NCBI GenBank assembly: GCA_963816685.1
Contig: CAWFMB010000008.1
Coordinates: 62,001 to 126,000 of the forward strand
Source: CAVYUC01 sp963816685
Lineage (GTDB): Bacteria > Bacteroidota > Bacteroidia > Bacteroidales > Prolixibacteraceae
Length of the DNA stretch: 64,000 bases
Direction: 5' to 3'
Part shown: positions 36,433-45,801 of the stretch, piece by piece
Layout: every line of letters begins with the position of its first letter
How positions within the stretch are numbered: position 1 is the first letter of the stretch
Position numbers and translations under genes: made by a program
Notes under the pieces: generated by a model
Told to the model about the DNA's origin: nothing
Databases searched by the model: none
Seen by the model: only the letters and a program-made list of their open reading frames with translations

Positions 36433-36792
36433 TGGTTAAGGTTTACTGAAATTAAAAAGATGGACAACGTGGAGGCAAAATAACAATTTAGATGGAGAAT
36501 TCCGCGACGTTGAGTGTATTTGTCTAAAAATTACAATTTCGGTGCATTTCCTGAAACCGGAAAGGTACTGGGAATATATTACTGAAAAAGAATATGTTAT
36601 TAGTAAAAACAGATGTTAAGTCAATCAGACGTCCGGTAAGTAATTATTCATTACAATTGAAGTTTAGAAGAAATAGTAGGCAAACTACCTGTCCTGTATA
36701 CGGATTTATTCGCTACATTAGCGTCAGTACTACAACCGTCTTTTTTACAGGAAATTCGAATATATATGATGCAATATTAAATACCAGCTATC
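36433..36792. other. Divergent intergenic region
   Basis: About 360 bases between the minus-strand beta-helix gene and the plus-strand phosphatase-like gene. It should hold both promoters. TGTATTTGTC near 36516 resembles part of a -7 box, but no convincing pair is seen and no RNA gene is evident. Confidence 0.4.
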
Positions 36793-37846
36793 ATGAAACA
36801 CATTTTTCTAATTGCGCTCTTTAGTCTCATTCTGTTTTCGTGTAAGGCTCCCGAGAATCATTCCCTGCACCACAATCGCAAAATTGTTCTTGTCGTTACT
36901 GGATGGTTTTCGATGGCAGGAACTGTTCACCGGTGCAGATTCATTGCTGGTTGCCAATGCCGCATACGTTGATGACACAACAGGCCTGAGGGCTAAATAC
37001 TGGCGCTCCACACCGGAAGAAAGGCGTTCTGTTTTACTGCCGTTTATCTGGAACGAAGTACCTGCAATGGGCGAAATTCATGGCAACCGGAAATACGGGA
37101 GCAACATGAACCTCACCAATAAAATGTGGTTTTCCTATCCCGGTTATAATGAAATTCTCACCGGGAAGGCAGATGATAACCGCATCAGCAGTAACGATAA
37201 GGTGTATAACCCCAATGTTACCTTCCTGGAAGAGTATAATCTTTCGGATCAATATAAGGGAAAAGTAGCTGCATTTGCCAGCTGGGATGTTTTCCCCTAT
37301 ATCATTAACGATGATCGGAGCAAGGTTCCTGTTAATTCCGGCAACCGTATGGCAGAAGGCGACAGCCTGACTGAAACCGAGAATTTTCTGAATAAGATTC
37401 AGCCATATACGCCAAGTCCGTTTGGCCCGTCGGCCCGGCTCGATTTTTTTACCGATTATTATGCACTGGAATACATGAAAAGGAAACATCCGGATATTGT
37501 TTTTATCGCCAACGATGAAACGGATGATTTTGCCCACCAGGGAAAATATGATGCGTATCTGAACAGTGCTCATTTTGCCGATGTATTTTTACGGGAACTC
37601 TGGCAGTTTATTCAAAACGATCCGTATTACAGGGACAATACAACTGTTGTAGTTACCGCTGACCACGGACGCGGTTACGATCCGCTGGACGAATGGAGAA
37701 GTCACGGAGATGAAATAAATGGTGCAGATCAAACCTGGCTGATTGTTTTTGGCGCACAGGCAAATAAAGCAGGGGAAATCAAAGCGGATGAACAATTGTA
37801 TACAAGCGAAATAGCAGAGAAAATAAGGAGTATACTGGATAATTAA
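36793..37846 (+). pseudogene. Alkaline-phosphatase-superfamily lipoprotein gene with one frameshift
   Basis: ATG 36793 opens a lipoprotein signal (MKHIFLIALFSLILFSC, lipobox LFSC) and continues to HHNRKIVLVV. Removing one A near 36898 joins this to LDGFRWQELFTGAD and the rest of the 344-residue frame that ends at 37846. Superfamily features: metal-binding DGFRWQE, the nucleophile region KMWFSYPGYNEILTG, NDETDDFAHQGKYDAY and TADHGRG. The product would be an outer-membrane phosphatase, phosphodiesterase or sulfatase-like enzyme; the substrate is unknown. Without the correction the export signal is separated from the enzyme. Confidence 0.75.
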
Positions 37847-37856
37847 GTAACAAGGA

Positions 37857-38593
37857 TTAAATGTGCTGCAGGGCCAGTGCCGCATTTCTGGCTTTTTCTT
37901 CGCTAAAACCTGGATTTATAGGATTATAGGCGCTGCTTTGATCGCTCACATTAAAACCACGGCTGCAGAACTTTTCGGTCATATTTACCACAAAACGTCA
38001 CTGAGGCGGTTCGACTTTCCACTGTGATTCTTTGCCATTTTTCAGGTTCCACGTCCTGAAATAAAAGGTTACCAATGACTGAATCCTATACCCAAACTTT
38101 GAATTACATACTACACCGCCAATATCACAAATCCCATCAAAACCTTTGATGTCTTTCAATACACGTGTATTTTGAAAAACGTCAAAAGGTTACGCAGATT
38201 TTTAATCGCCGCATCTGATTCGGAGTTGCTGCAGGAGCATTTTTTTCCGTACAGATCAACGCCCTGCCCGTTGAGTGCGCTTGTTTTTATTATAAACCGT
38301 ACCTGGTTTGTCAGACAACAATTTATTCTCTTTTGTCTGAACCAAATTGCTGACAGCCAAGATATCAATGACCATGAGGCTCCTATAACATAAGTTCGTC
38401 CTTCTTTGCCGACTAAAAAATATTGACAACAAGTTCAACATAACCAGATTGTTTGTTACAGAATTTATCGTTTACCACAACATATAAAATGCACCAACGT
38501 TTTTAGCAGTGAGCTGAGCTTCAGAGCGGTAAATGACAGGACATTCTTCATTTAGCATTTTCCTGATCATTTCATTATTATCCGTTTAGTTGT
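37857..38593 (-). pseudogene. Decayed gene of unknown function
   Basis: What looks like a 750-base gap is a broken gene. Reading the minus strand with frame changes gives MIRKMLNEECPVIYRSEAQ, KNVGAFYML, VVNDKFCNKQSGYVELVVNI, VGKEGRTYVIGAS, QTKENKLLSDKPGTVYNKNK, ALNGQGVDLYGKKCSCSNSE, PFDVFQNTRVLKDIKGFDGI, TFYFRTWNLKNGKESQWKV, then an in-frame TGA (37998-38000), RFVVNMTEKFCSRGFNV and a last part ending EKARNAALALQHI with stop 37857-37859. At least four frameshifts and one stop are needed. The original was perhaps 230-240 residues; I do not recognise the family. Confidence 0.55.
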
Positions 38594-38597
38594 TGGT

Positions 38598-39579
38598 TCA
38601 TTTGCCAATTAGCGGAACAAGTGCGCGTATATCTTCCATATCGAATGATTCTTCAAAACGGGCACAATGGTAACTTATGCTATTATTCTTCAGGTATTCT
38701 TCTTTTAACTCACGCAAATAATCCTTATTTGGAACCGATCTGAAATAGAGGAACTGAATGGCTGACTTTGGCAAATTTTTATCCCAATATTCGGGATTAG
38801 CCCGCACTATTTGAGCATTCCCGCTATTTGTACTGATGTGTGAAAAAGACTCACTACTATAGTATGCCGGATTATTCCAATTTCCCTCAGAAATGGCAGC
38901 ATATTCATTTTCGATATTTCCCAGCCAAAAATCTCTTGTAGTTTGGTCATAGGTTTTACATTTTTCAATTAAAGCAGTGAATGCTTCTTTAATAGTAACA
39001 GGCAGCCAATACGGAGGACGGTTGGGATTATAAATAACATAACATTCGTCACCATTATAAACATCAATTCCTTTTTCAAGCTCCTTTCTGGCGGGAACCA
39101 CATACAAATTTGGGTCGCCGGCAAAATCATCAATTAAAAACCCCCAAATTGAATTTGGTTTTAATTTATTTATAATGACTGACCATTCAGGAGGTTCGAT
39201 GAAACCCCTTGTTTCAGTCCCGTCTTTCTTTCTGTACCATGAAGCAAATTCAAAACTGATCCTTGAAGGGATACCGTAACCCCCTTGTTCTTTACAACTT
39301 GCGTTATAAATCCTTGCCCTGCCATCAAATCCTTTTGGTTCATTTAGAACTGGGTTTTTGCAGATCGTATTGACTAACTCAGTTATTCTCTGAAGATTGG
39401 CAGTCATTTCAACATTTTTGAAACCGCAATCAGGATGGACATAATCAGTTCTGCTGAGTATTTCGAAAGTACCAGGATGATCAGTAATAAGCGGGAGTTC
39501 CGGTACTGGTTGTGCAAATAAGCAGGGTTTCCGCAAGAATAAAAACAACTACGGTTATTTGTTTGATATTACGTTTCAT
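38598..39579 (-). CDS. Exported protein of unknown function (signal peptide frameshifted)
   Basis: The main frame (to 38598) gives about 310 residues with no recognised family; notable blocks are FDGRARIYNASCKEQGGYGI, GFIEPPEWSVIINKL and IWGFLIDDFAGDPNLYVVP. The open frame starts without a proper start codon. A normal signal peptide lies one frame away: ATG 39579 gives MKRNIKQITVVVFILAETLL, and joining it near 39517-39525 to FAQPVPELPLITDHPG restores a typical ...FAQ cleavage site. The ATG sits 1 base after the upstream stop, supporting this start. Last gene of the exported-protein cluster. Confidence 0.6.
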
Positions 39580-39580
39580 T

Positions 39581-40300
39581 TTATTGATTATTATCATTTT
39601 TCTGGTAACCTTTCGGGATCTCAAACAATGCCTGTTCAGGTTTATCCTGTCTGAATTCGGTTGCTTCCTGCAACTGAAACAGAGTACCGTTTTTAAAGGT
39701 CTCAGCTTTTAGAATAACATTCAGGCCATCAGCAACATATAAAATACTAATCCAACTATTGTCTCCAATTTTCTGAACGTTCTCATACATGCTGCATGAA
39801 TAATTTAACAGCTTTGTTTCACCTGTTTTTTTATAATCAGCGAAGTTGTTAATTACAATCGTCATTAGAGAACGTCTCCACGAATCTTCTCTTAAAGGAA
39901 CTTCAACATATTGTTTAAAAGAAGGTTCCATCGACCAAACCAGTTTTTTATCATTTCGCAAAATCTCAATTGTATGTGCTTCCAAGCCGGTAAGGTCCGG
40001 GGCCTGCAGCTTATTTACTTCATTTACATCAACATTCACTTTCGAAACTTCTTTTACTGCTGCGTTATCCAGGTTTAGTTCTGCTTCGGCGCTAACATTT
40101 ATTTCGGTTGGTGTGTTAAAACTATAATATTCCACCCGGAATTTCATGCCTTCAAGCAGATAGTACTTTATGACCCGGAACGGCGTACCATCGGGATTTT
40201 TAAAAACATAACTTATGGTATAGTTTTGTGGGGCTTCGGTCCGGGAAAAAGAAGACAATACAAGAAATCCTGCAATCAGCAGTAGAATAATTTTATACAT
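39581..40300 (-). CDS. Exported DUF4412-like protein
   Basis: 239 residues from ATG 40300: signal peptide MYKIILLLIAGFLVLSS, then a beta-rich domain with PDGTPFRVIKYYLLEGMKFR, WSMEPSFKQYVEVP, LNYSCSMYENV, ILYVADGLNVILKAET and the ending FEIPKGYQK. The overall pattern resembles DUF4412 and LolA-fold proteins, which may bind lipids, but the match is by appearance only. A longer reading from 40351 adds a non-signal lead with two Cys and is less likely. It is followed within 1 base by the unknown gene. Confidence 0.62.
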   Translation of the reverse strand: MYKIILLLIAGFLVLSSFSRTEAPQNYTISYVFKNPDGTPFRVIKYYLLEGMKFRVEYYSFNTPTEINVSAEAELNLDNAAVKEVSKVNVDVNEVNKLQAPDLTGLEAHTIEILRNDKKLVWSMEPSFKQYVEVPLREDSWRRSLMTIVINNFADYKKTGETKLLNYSCSMYENVQKIGDNSWISILYVADGLNVILKAETFKNGTLFQLQEATEFRQDKPEQALFEIPKGYQKNDNNQ

Positions 40301-40376
40301 GGCTGCACATAAAAACTGCTGACAACAATAACGGACGATTTTTTTTTTCATTTTTTAGTTTTTAATCAGTATATGT

Positions 40377-41507
40377 TTAATCATGTTTCAGTTCGAAATC
40401 GATAACAGCCTTTGACCGTTCCCCGTTCACCGGATCAATCGTATTCATTTCGTCATGTTGCTTTAAAATTTTGTCGGTAGATTTCCCAGGATAGGGTCCA
40501 AAAACAACATTCAGTGGAATAGTCACCTCCTTTTGCAATGTTCTTGTTTGAGGGCTGAGGTTATCGCAGGTGCCTTCAGCCGATATTTCTGTTTCTTCTT
40601 CAGCGTTTGCCGCCAGCGATGTTCCCTTAGGTTTAATGAGATAGGTCCCGTCATCCAGAAATACAAGTTCAACGCGTGTATCCTGCTGCGGTTTGCCTTC
40701 GTGGATACTCTCGTGGGAAATGCCGTTTCCTTTTACATTAAATGATTTTTTTTGATAGTAAGTGCGACCTCCTTCCCTGCCAGACGGGCACCGATAGCAG
40801 CCATTTGTTTCTTCTATTGAAATTTTTTCAGTATTATAAAAGGTCATTGTCCCTTCCGTCCACGAAACTCCTTTCCGTCGGAGGTTCCAGGTGCTTTCGG
40901 TATGGGTCTTTATTTGAGTGACTTTTTTATAAATATCGTCACCTCCATTACAATATACCGGGTACTGGTCGGTTTCGGTTGTATCGCGAAATGATGAAAT
41001 CGCGATATCCACCGGACCAGTAAAAGGGCAGATTTCAAAAGCCTGCAGACCATCAACCAATTCCCGGGAGACTATTTCGACCGCATCCAGGGCAGCATCG
41101 CCATGTATAGCGGAAGCCATTGCCCGCGAAAGGGTTTTCGCTTTTACAGCATTCATACAAAGTGCCGAAATTAAGACAGTGTTTTCATGCAAATCAACCT
41201 TCAGCGATATCAGGTAATTGCTGCCCAGCGCTGCCCCAATGCTTGCCAGTTGTTCATCGCTGCCACTGCCGAGGAGCTGTTTTTGACGCTCCAGTTCAAG
41301 CAGTGAAGCCACTGTGGATTGGCTGCTTATTTCAACACATGGGAAACTTTTTCGAAGCTCTTTGAAAGCCTGCGTTTCAAAATAGCCCAGGTAAGCTTCG
41401 GCTTCTTTACTGTTTGCTGTAGTTGCAATAAAAAACTGCGGGCTTGCAGCCTGAGTTGTCTCAAATCCGAAAAGCAGTAACAACATCAGTTTTACTGTGA
41501 AATTCAT
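40377..41507 (-). CDS. Exported LpoB/FlgO-like protein of unknown function
   Basis: 376 residues: signal peptide (MNFTVKLMLLLLFGFETTQA), then about 130 residues that resemble the LpoB/FlgO/CsgG-like periplasmic fold (SKEAEAYLGYFETQAFKELRK, SIGAALGSNYLISLKVDLHE, ALDAVEIVSRELVDGL), then a second half with cysteine pairs (NGCYRCPSGREGGRTYYQKK) that I cannot place. The start overlaps the stop of the LRR gene by 4 bases. An envelope role is likely; activity is unknown. Confidence 0.6.
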   Translation of the reverse strand: MNFTVKLMLLLLFGFETTQAASPQFFIATTANSKEAEAYLGYFETQAFKELRKSFPCVEISSQSTVASLLELERQKQLLGSGSDEQLASIGAALGSNYLISLKVDLHENTVLISALCMNAVKAKTLSRAMASAIHGDAALDAVEIVSRELVDGLQAFEICPFTGPVDIAISSFRDTTETDQYPVYCNGGDDIYKKVTQIKTHTESTWNLRRKGVSWTEGTMTFYNTEKISIEETNGCYRCPSGREGGRTYYQKKSFNVKGNGISHESIHEGKPQQDTRVELVFLDDGTYLIKPKGTSLAANAEEETEISAEGTCDNLSPQTRTLQKEVTIPLNVVFGPYPGKSTDKILKQHDEMNTIDPVNGERSKAVIDFELKHD

Positions 41508-42385
41508 TCTTTAAATATTTTACAGTTTGGCAAATATTGAGCTATCTGTTTCAACTCATCATCGTTGATTTTTGTTTTGACTATTCCCAGTGAATCAAGG
41601 TTTATAAGCTGATTTATTTCCGGTGTTACCACTGAAACAGGATTCATATCGATGTATAGTTTTTCAAGGTTTGCAAGCGAATTGATTTTCGATGGCAACT
41701 GCGTAATTGAATTGTTATACAATCCCAGCAACTTCAATTGCTGAAATCCGGCTACCGCATCAGGAATGGTTGTTACGAAGTTTTGGAAATTGATGATGTA
41801 CAGTGTTTGCAGCGGATAATTTTTTGCCTTTGACAGGAGAAACAGCAAATCGACCGGCGCCCCGTTTTTACCGCCTGTAATGACAAGGGTTTTGATGGAT
41901 TTGTAATTTTCCATCTGTTCAATTACTTCCCCAATAACCGGTGACGACATATCGATACATAAATAAGTCATCTCATCCAAATACAGTGGATTACCTATTT
42001 TTCGGGATTCATCATCTTCATATTCTTTTTTAATTTCTTCCCGGAGCGGTTTAGCGAGGTCAATATTGGCATTTTCGCCCGTTTTAGCGGCAGTCCATAT
42101 TTGGTCCCAAAGTTTCATCCTGTATTCGGCGCCTTCAACCGCTTGCTGCTGTTGAGTTGAATCCTGCCCGGCAAATGTAGGATTGCTTGCCTGGCCTCCT
42201 GTCATGAGTTGTTTTGAAAGCTCTCTGATTTTTTCGTTGGCTTTTTTTGCCGCTTCCGGGTTGTTCCAATCCGTACTTTGCCTGATGTTTGCCATTTGTT
42301 GCCTGATTTGAGCAACATTGGGATTTTGGGCAAGAATGTTTCCGCAGAAAAGGGTGAAGGCTATCAACAGGCAATACTTCCTCAT
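41504..42385 (-). CDS. Exported leucine-rich repeat protein
   Basis: 293 residues from ATG 42385: signal peptide MRKYCLLIAFTLFCGNILAQ, a charged helical part (residues 20-110) and C-terminal leucine-rich repeats (LQTLYIINFQNFVTTIPDAV, LKLLGLYNNSITQLPSKINS, LEKLYIDMNPVSVVTPEI, LDSLGIVKTKINDDELKQIA). It probably mediates protein contacts in the envelope. It starts 7 bases after the coiled-coil gene and overlaps the LpoB-like gene. Confidence 0.75.
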   Translation of the reverse strand: MRKYCLLIAFTLFCGNILAQNPNVAQIRQQMANIRQSTDWNNPEAAKKANEKIRELSKQLMTGGQASNPTFAGQDSTQQQQAVEGAEYRMKLWDQIWTAAKTGENANIDLAKPLREEIKKEYEDDESRKIGNPLYLDEMTYLCIDMSSPVIGEVIEQMENYKSIKTLVITGGKNGAPVDLLFLLSKAKNYPLQTLYIINFQNFVTTIPDAVAGFQQLKLLGLYNNSITQLPSKINSLANLEKLYIDMNPVSVVTPEINQLINLDSLGIVKTKINDDELKQIAQYLPNCKIFKE

Positions 42386-42392
42386 ACTGAAA

Positions 42393-43376
42393 TTATTCGT
42401 GGTCCAAATCATATCCGGTAAACAGATTGTAATCAAAGGATCTGGAAAGGATGCCGTCCACCGACTCCACCTTTCCCAGTGCCAGGTGTCCTCGCTTCAT
42501 TTTAATATCTACTCCTGTTTGTGCTTTTATTAGTGCGGTTTCAATTTTTTCTAGCCGGTAATAAGCAGGCAGACTGGTTTTGGTGTGATCGATATATCTT
42601 TGGATAACGGCGAGGTGCGCAGGTGTAAACTTGTTGCAATATGCCCGTTTTTTATCTCTGATTTGGTTGCTCAACTCTTCAATTTGTTCGTCACTGCTAT
42701 TCCCAAACATTGTATTACGTCTCACTTCCAGCCGGTCAATTTCATCGCGCATGGCAACTGCTTCGCTGCTGTTAAATATTTCTTCGAATTGTTTGCCAAA
42801 TTTAGATTCAACTGCACCAAGGCTGTCAAGCAAATGCTTTTGCAGGGTTGTTAGTTCAACCATATTTTTCGCCTGGAGTTGCTGGTCCTGGTATTTTTCC
42901 GGATTGGCCTGTGCGTCGGCCATTATTTCGGTTGAATATGCCTGGGCCCAGGCTTCCTGCCCTTCTTTGCCCATTTTCTTCAGGTTCTCAACTTCTCCCA
43001 ATGAAATGTTCATGCTGTTTTGCATCATTTTATTGGCAAGTGCCTGCTCTTCCTGTTCGCTCAACTCATCACCATTTTGCAATTTTTGCATGTCAGCTGC
43101 AGACAATCCATATTGCTGCGCCACATTATTCAACGCCTGCTTTTCCATTTCCGGTTCGTTGGCTTCAATTTCCTCATTTAATTCATCCATTATTGCCCTG
43201 ATCTCCTGGGAAACAATATCAACTTTGTCGAGAAATTCCTGACGCTGAAAAGATTTCATTTCACAAACATTATCAGGAACTGCCGGAAATCTGGTAAGAA
43301 ATGCTTCAGGTGTTACCTGTGCCTGGCTGAATAAAACTGATAAAAAGAACGAAACGACGCATGTTGTCTTTTTCAT
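42393..43376 (-). CDS. Exported coiled-coil protein of unknown function
   Basis: 327 residues: signal peptide (KKTTCVVSFFLSVLFSQA) and then an almost entirely helical, charged sequence (EIRAIMDELNEEIEANEPEM, EEQALANKMMQNSMNISLGE, QQLQAKNMVELTTLQKHLL, RLEVRRNTMFGNSSDEQIEE) ending in a less helical tail. No enzymatic motif is seen. It belongs to the exported-protein cluster and is probably translated with the LRR gene. Confidence 0.68.
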   Translation of the reverse strand: MKKTTCVVSFFLSVLFSQAQVTPEAFLTRFPAVPDNVCEMKSFQRQEFLDKVDIVSQEIRAIMDELNEEIEANEPEMEKQALNNVAQQYGLSAADMQKLQNGDELSEQEEQALANKMMQNSMNISLGEVENLKKMGKEGQEAWAQAYSTEIMADAQANPEKYQDQQLQAKNMVELTTLQKHLLDSLGAVESKFGKQFEEIFNSSEAVAMRDEIDRLEVRRNTMFGNSSDEQIEELSNQIRDKKRAYCNKFTPAHLAVIQRYIDHTKTSLPAYYRLEKIETALIKAQTGVDIKMKRGHLALGKVESVDGILSRSFDYNLFTGYDLDHE

Positions 43377-43436
43377 AATAGGGTTATTGATTGTTTTTCA
43401 ATAATTTCCTAAGAATCTGCGGCTTAACTCATTAAG

Positions 43437-44120
43437 TTAATTCAATTCCACCAATTCAGTGTGCGATTGAAGTTTTCCGTTTTTATCGTATGATTCTGTT
43501 TTCACTGTTCCAATTCCTTTTGAATACCAATCCACCGTTTTCGACTTCACTTTCATTCCAAGCGCAACCGAATTGACATCGCTGGAGAATTTATAACAAT
43601 TAAAATTTCCGGCAGGAACAGTAATATCTTCAATTCCTTCGACCTTCCGATTAGTAACATCGGCAGCAACCTTCATATTAACAAATCCCATTTTCATCGC
43701 CATTTCAACATTCGCATCGGGTAAAATATCACCCGGTTTCGGATTCGAGGGTATTTCCATATTGTTCCCGGAAACCTGTATTTCGGCGGGGATTTCACCA
43801 TTTTGCTGAAAGGCAGCTTTATTGATGAAATTACTCATATCCAGATAAAGTACATCGCCTTTTTTATGTATCGTAATTTCTTCTTTAAAAACCAGGTTTT
43901 CCTTATTATCAAGTGATTCACATAAATAGGTAATATCCAGGTTGCCGCCATTGTTGCTGATGTTTTTAACAGTATATCGTACTGTACTGGTTTCTTTGTC
44001 TTTTTTGTCGAAAGTTTTATACACCAGAACTGTCCCTTCTTTGGTAGGGAAAAATATATCCTGTGCTTTTAAGGTTACGACGGCAAAAGTGATTGTCACG
44101 AGAAATAATAGTTTTTTCAT
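43437..44120 (-). CDS. Exported TapB/DUF3108-like protein
   Basis: 227 residues with signal peptide (KKLLFLVTITFAVVTLKA) and a beta-rich domain: FFPTKEGTVLVYKTFDKKDK, YLDMSNFINKAAF, KPGDILPDANVEM, DITVPAGNFNCYKF and the end DWYSKGIGTVKTESYDKNGK. This pattern matches the Bacteroidota TapB/DUF3108-like family, whose function is not established. No lipobox. It lies between the OmpA gene and the coiled-coil gene. Confidence 0.7.
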   Translation of the reverse strand: MKKLLFLVTITFAVVTLKAQDIFFPTKEGTVLVYKTFDKKDKETSTVRYTVKNISNNGGNLDITYLCESLDNKENLVFKEEITIHKKGDVLYLDMSNFINKAAFQQNGEIPAEIQVSGNNMEIPSNPKPGDILPDANVEMAMKMGFVNMKVAADVTNRKVEGIEDITVPAGNFNCYKFSSDVNSVALGMKVKSKTVDWYSKGIGTVKTESYDKNGKLQSHTELVELN

Positions 44121-44239
44121 TTTAAGTTTTTTTAATCGTTGATTTTTAATAATTTTTTTCTGTTATCTTGAATCGGCTCACAATTTACCCTAAGGTATGA
44201 CATTTTTTGATTGGGCAAAACCGCATTCGACTTTTGTAC

Positions 44240-45520
44240 TTACATTTTGATGAATTCGACCCTACGGTTCAGTGCTTTATTGGAAGGTGTATCGTTGGCT
44301 GCAACGGGTTGGCCTTCTCCCATTCCATCGGTGTCAATTCGTTCCGGGTTCACGCCAAATGATTTGGCCAGTTCAGCTTTTACTGAAGCTGCACGCCTTT
44401 TCGAAAGGTCGAGATTTGCATCTTCCTGTCCATCGGAGTCAGTGTGCCCTAAAATCTTTACTTTAATATCCGGTACTTCATTCAGTATTTTTGCAATATC
44501 ATTTAAAGCACCATACGATTCGGGTTTAACCACGTCCTTATTTACATCGAAATAAATTCCGTAGGTAATTAACTTTCCTTCTTCCAGCAACTTGTTACGT
44601 GTGTCGGGCGCTGCAGTAGTAAATTTGATATTTGAGATGTATGAACCGCATGATGCACCCCTGTAAAGTTTGAAACACAAACGTGTAAACTTGCTTCCTT
44701 CATAAATATTAGTTGGTACATCGATTACTTTACCGCCTTTATGATAAATCCTTACCCTGCGGTTCTGAACCCAAATAATAACGTGGTTTATTTTATCAGG
44801 TTCAACAGGATAATTTACCGATGAGCCACTAAGTGTCTGACTCACTCCCTTCTTGTACCCTTCAGTTGACCAGGATTCCTTATCAATTAAAACGTGTAAC
44901 CCGCAGGTACCGGGATCGCCATCTTTATCCATTTCACTGTGATTGTTTTCTCCGAATATAACTACATCGGCTGCAATTCTCGCCCCTTGTGACTTAGGCA
45001 CGATATCAAATTCCATGATAAAATTATTTGGGAAGTCAATGTCCTGCATTAACCAGTACGTTCCTTCGGTACTGTTCAGATTAAACCAGTTTCCCGGAGC
45101 AATATTCAATGTATTTATTTCGCCTGCAACATCGGTTGTCCATAGCGCCGGGAAATCACCTACTGCATCCTGACTGAAATCTTCGTAAAGTAATATTTTA
45201 TCGCCAGGTACAAAATCATACCTCGAATAAGAAGTAAGAGCCGGTGTGATGTCAGACGGAGTTTTTTCATTGGTACTATTTTGTTGAGTTCCGTTTTGAG
45301 AAACGCTGTCGGTATTTACCTGAGAAGCATCTTTTTTCTTAAACATTCCTTTAACCCCATCTTCAACTGAATTCAACCCCTTATTAATACCCTGGTCGAC
45401 ATTCTTGTCAGCCCTGTTATTCGTTTGGTTTTTAATTTTTTGTCCAACCTTAATTTGCGCATTTATACTGCCTGTACTCAGACAAAATATAAACAAAAAT
45501 AAAATTCCTGATAGTTTCAT
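44240..45520 (-). CDS. OmpA family outer-membrane protein with N-terminal concanavalin-like domain
   Basis: 426 residues: signal peptide (KLSGILFLFIFCLSTGSINA), a linker with the recurrent Bacteroidota motif KVGQKIKNQTNNRADKNVDQ and KGLNSVEDGV, a lectin-like beta domain (LLYEDFSQDAVGDFPALWTT, IMEFDIVPKS, KLYRGASCGSYISNIKF) and a C-terminal OmpA peptidoglycan-binding domain (ITYGIYFDVNKDVVKPES, ILGHTDSDGQEDANLDLSKR, ALNRRVEFIKM). It has no beta-barrel, so it is more like a peptidoglycan-linked periplasmic or lipid-side anchor. First gene of the cluster. Confidence 0.85.
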   Translation of the reverse strand: MKLSGILFLFIFCLSTGSINAQIKVGQKIKNQTNNRADKNVDQGINKGLNSVEDGVKGMFKKKDASQVNTDSVSQNGTQQNSTNEKTPSDITPALTSYSRYDFVPGDKILLYEDFSQDAVGDFPALWTTDVAGEINTLNIAPGNWFNLNSTEGTYWLMQDIDFPNNFIMEFDIVPKSQGARIAADVVIFGENNHSEMDKDGDPGTCGLHVLIDKESWSTEGYKKGVSQTLSGSSVNYPVEPDKINHVIIWVQNRRVRIYHKGGKVIDVPTNIYEGSKFTRLCFKLYRGASCGSYISNIKFTTAAPDTRNKLLEEGKLITYGIYFDVNKDVVKPESYGALNDIAKILNEVPDIKVKILGHTDSDGQEDANLDLSKRRAASVKAELAKSFGVNPERIDTDGMGEGQPVAANDTPSNKALNRRVEFIKM

Positions 45521-45801
45521 GATTTTGGTTTTTGAATTAAATGATAAAACATTCTACATCTTATCCATGACATATGTTTACTTACGAAATGTTAGTTTCT
45601 GGTTTATTTTTGAAATTGATTGATGTATTCAATTAATATTTCGGCTGCCAAACCTTTAAAGATAAATGTTTCACAGATGTTGAACCTCCCCTAAAAAGGG
45701 GATTTTTTCAACTTCGAAATTTTATTTCAAATTTGATTAATTTTATAGTCATGTTTACAGAGTGAAATTCAACTATATTTACATTAAAAAAATTAATATT
45801 T
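45521..45801. other. Divergent spacer between OmpA cluster and response regulator
   Basis: AT-rich. CCCCTAAAAAGGGG at 45689-45702 is a short perfect hairpin (CCCCT-AAAA-AGGGG) followed by ATTTTTT, possibly a terminator or REP fragment. The promoters are not resolved; TATATTTAC near 45774 resembles a -7 box with one mismatch. Confidence 0.4.

Noticed and set aside
36808..37573. Minus-strand frames opposite the phosphatase-like gene
   Set aside because: They are shadows of the plus-strand coding frame; the plus frame carries superfamily motifs.
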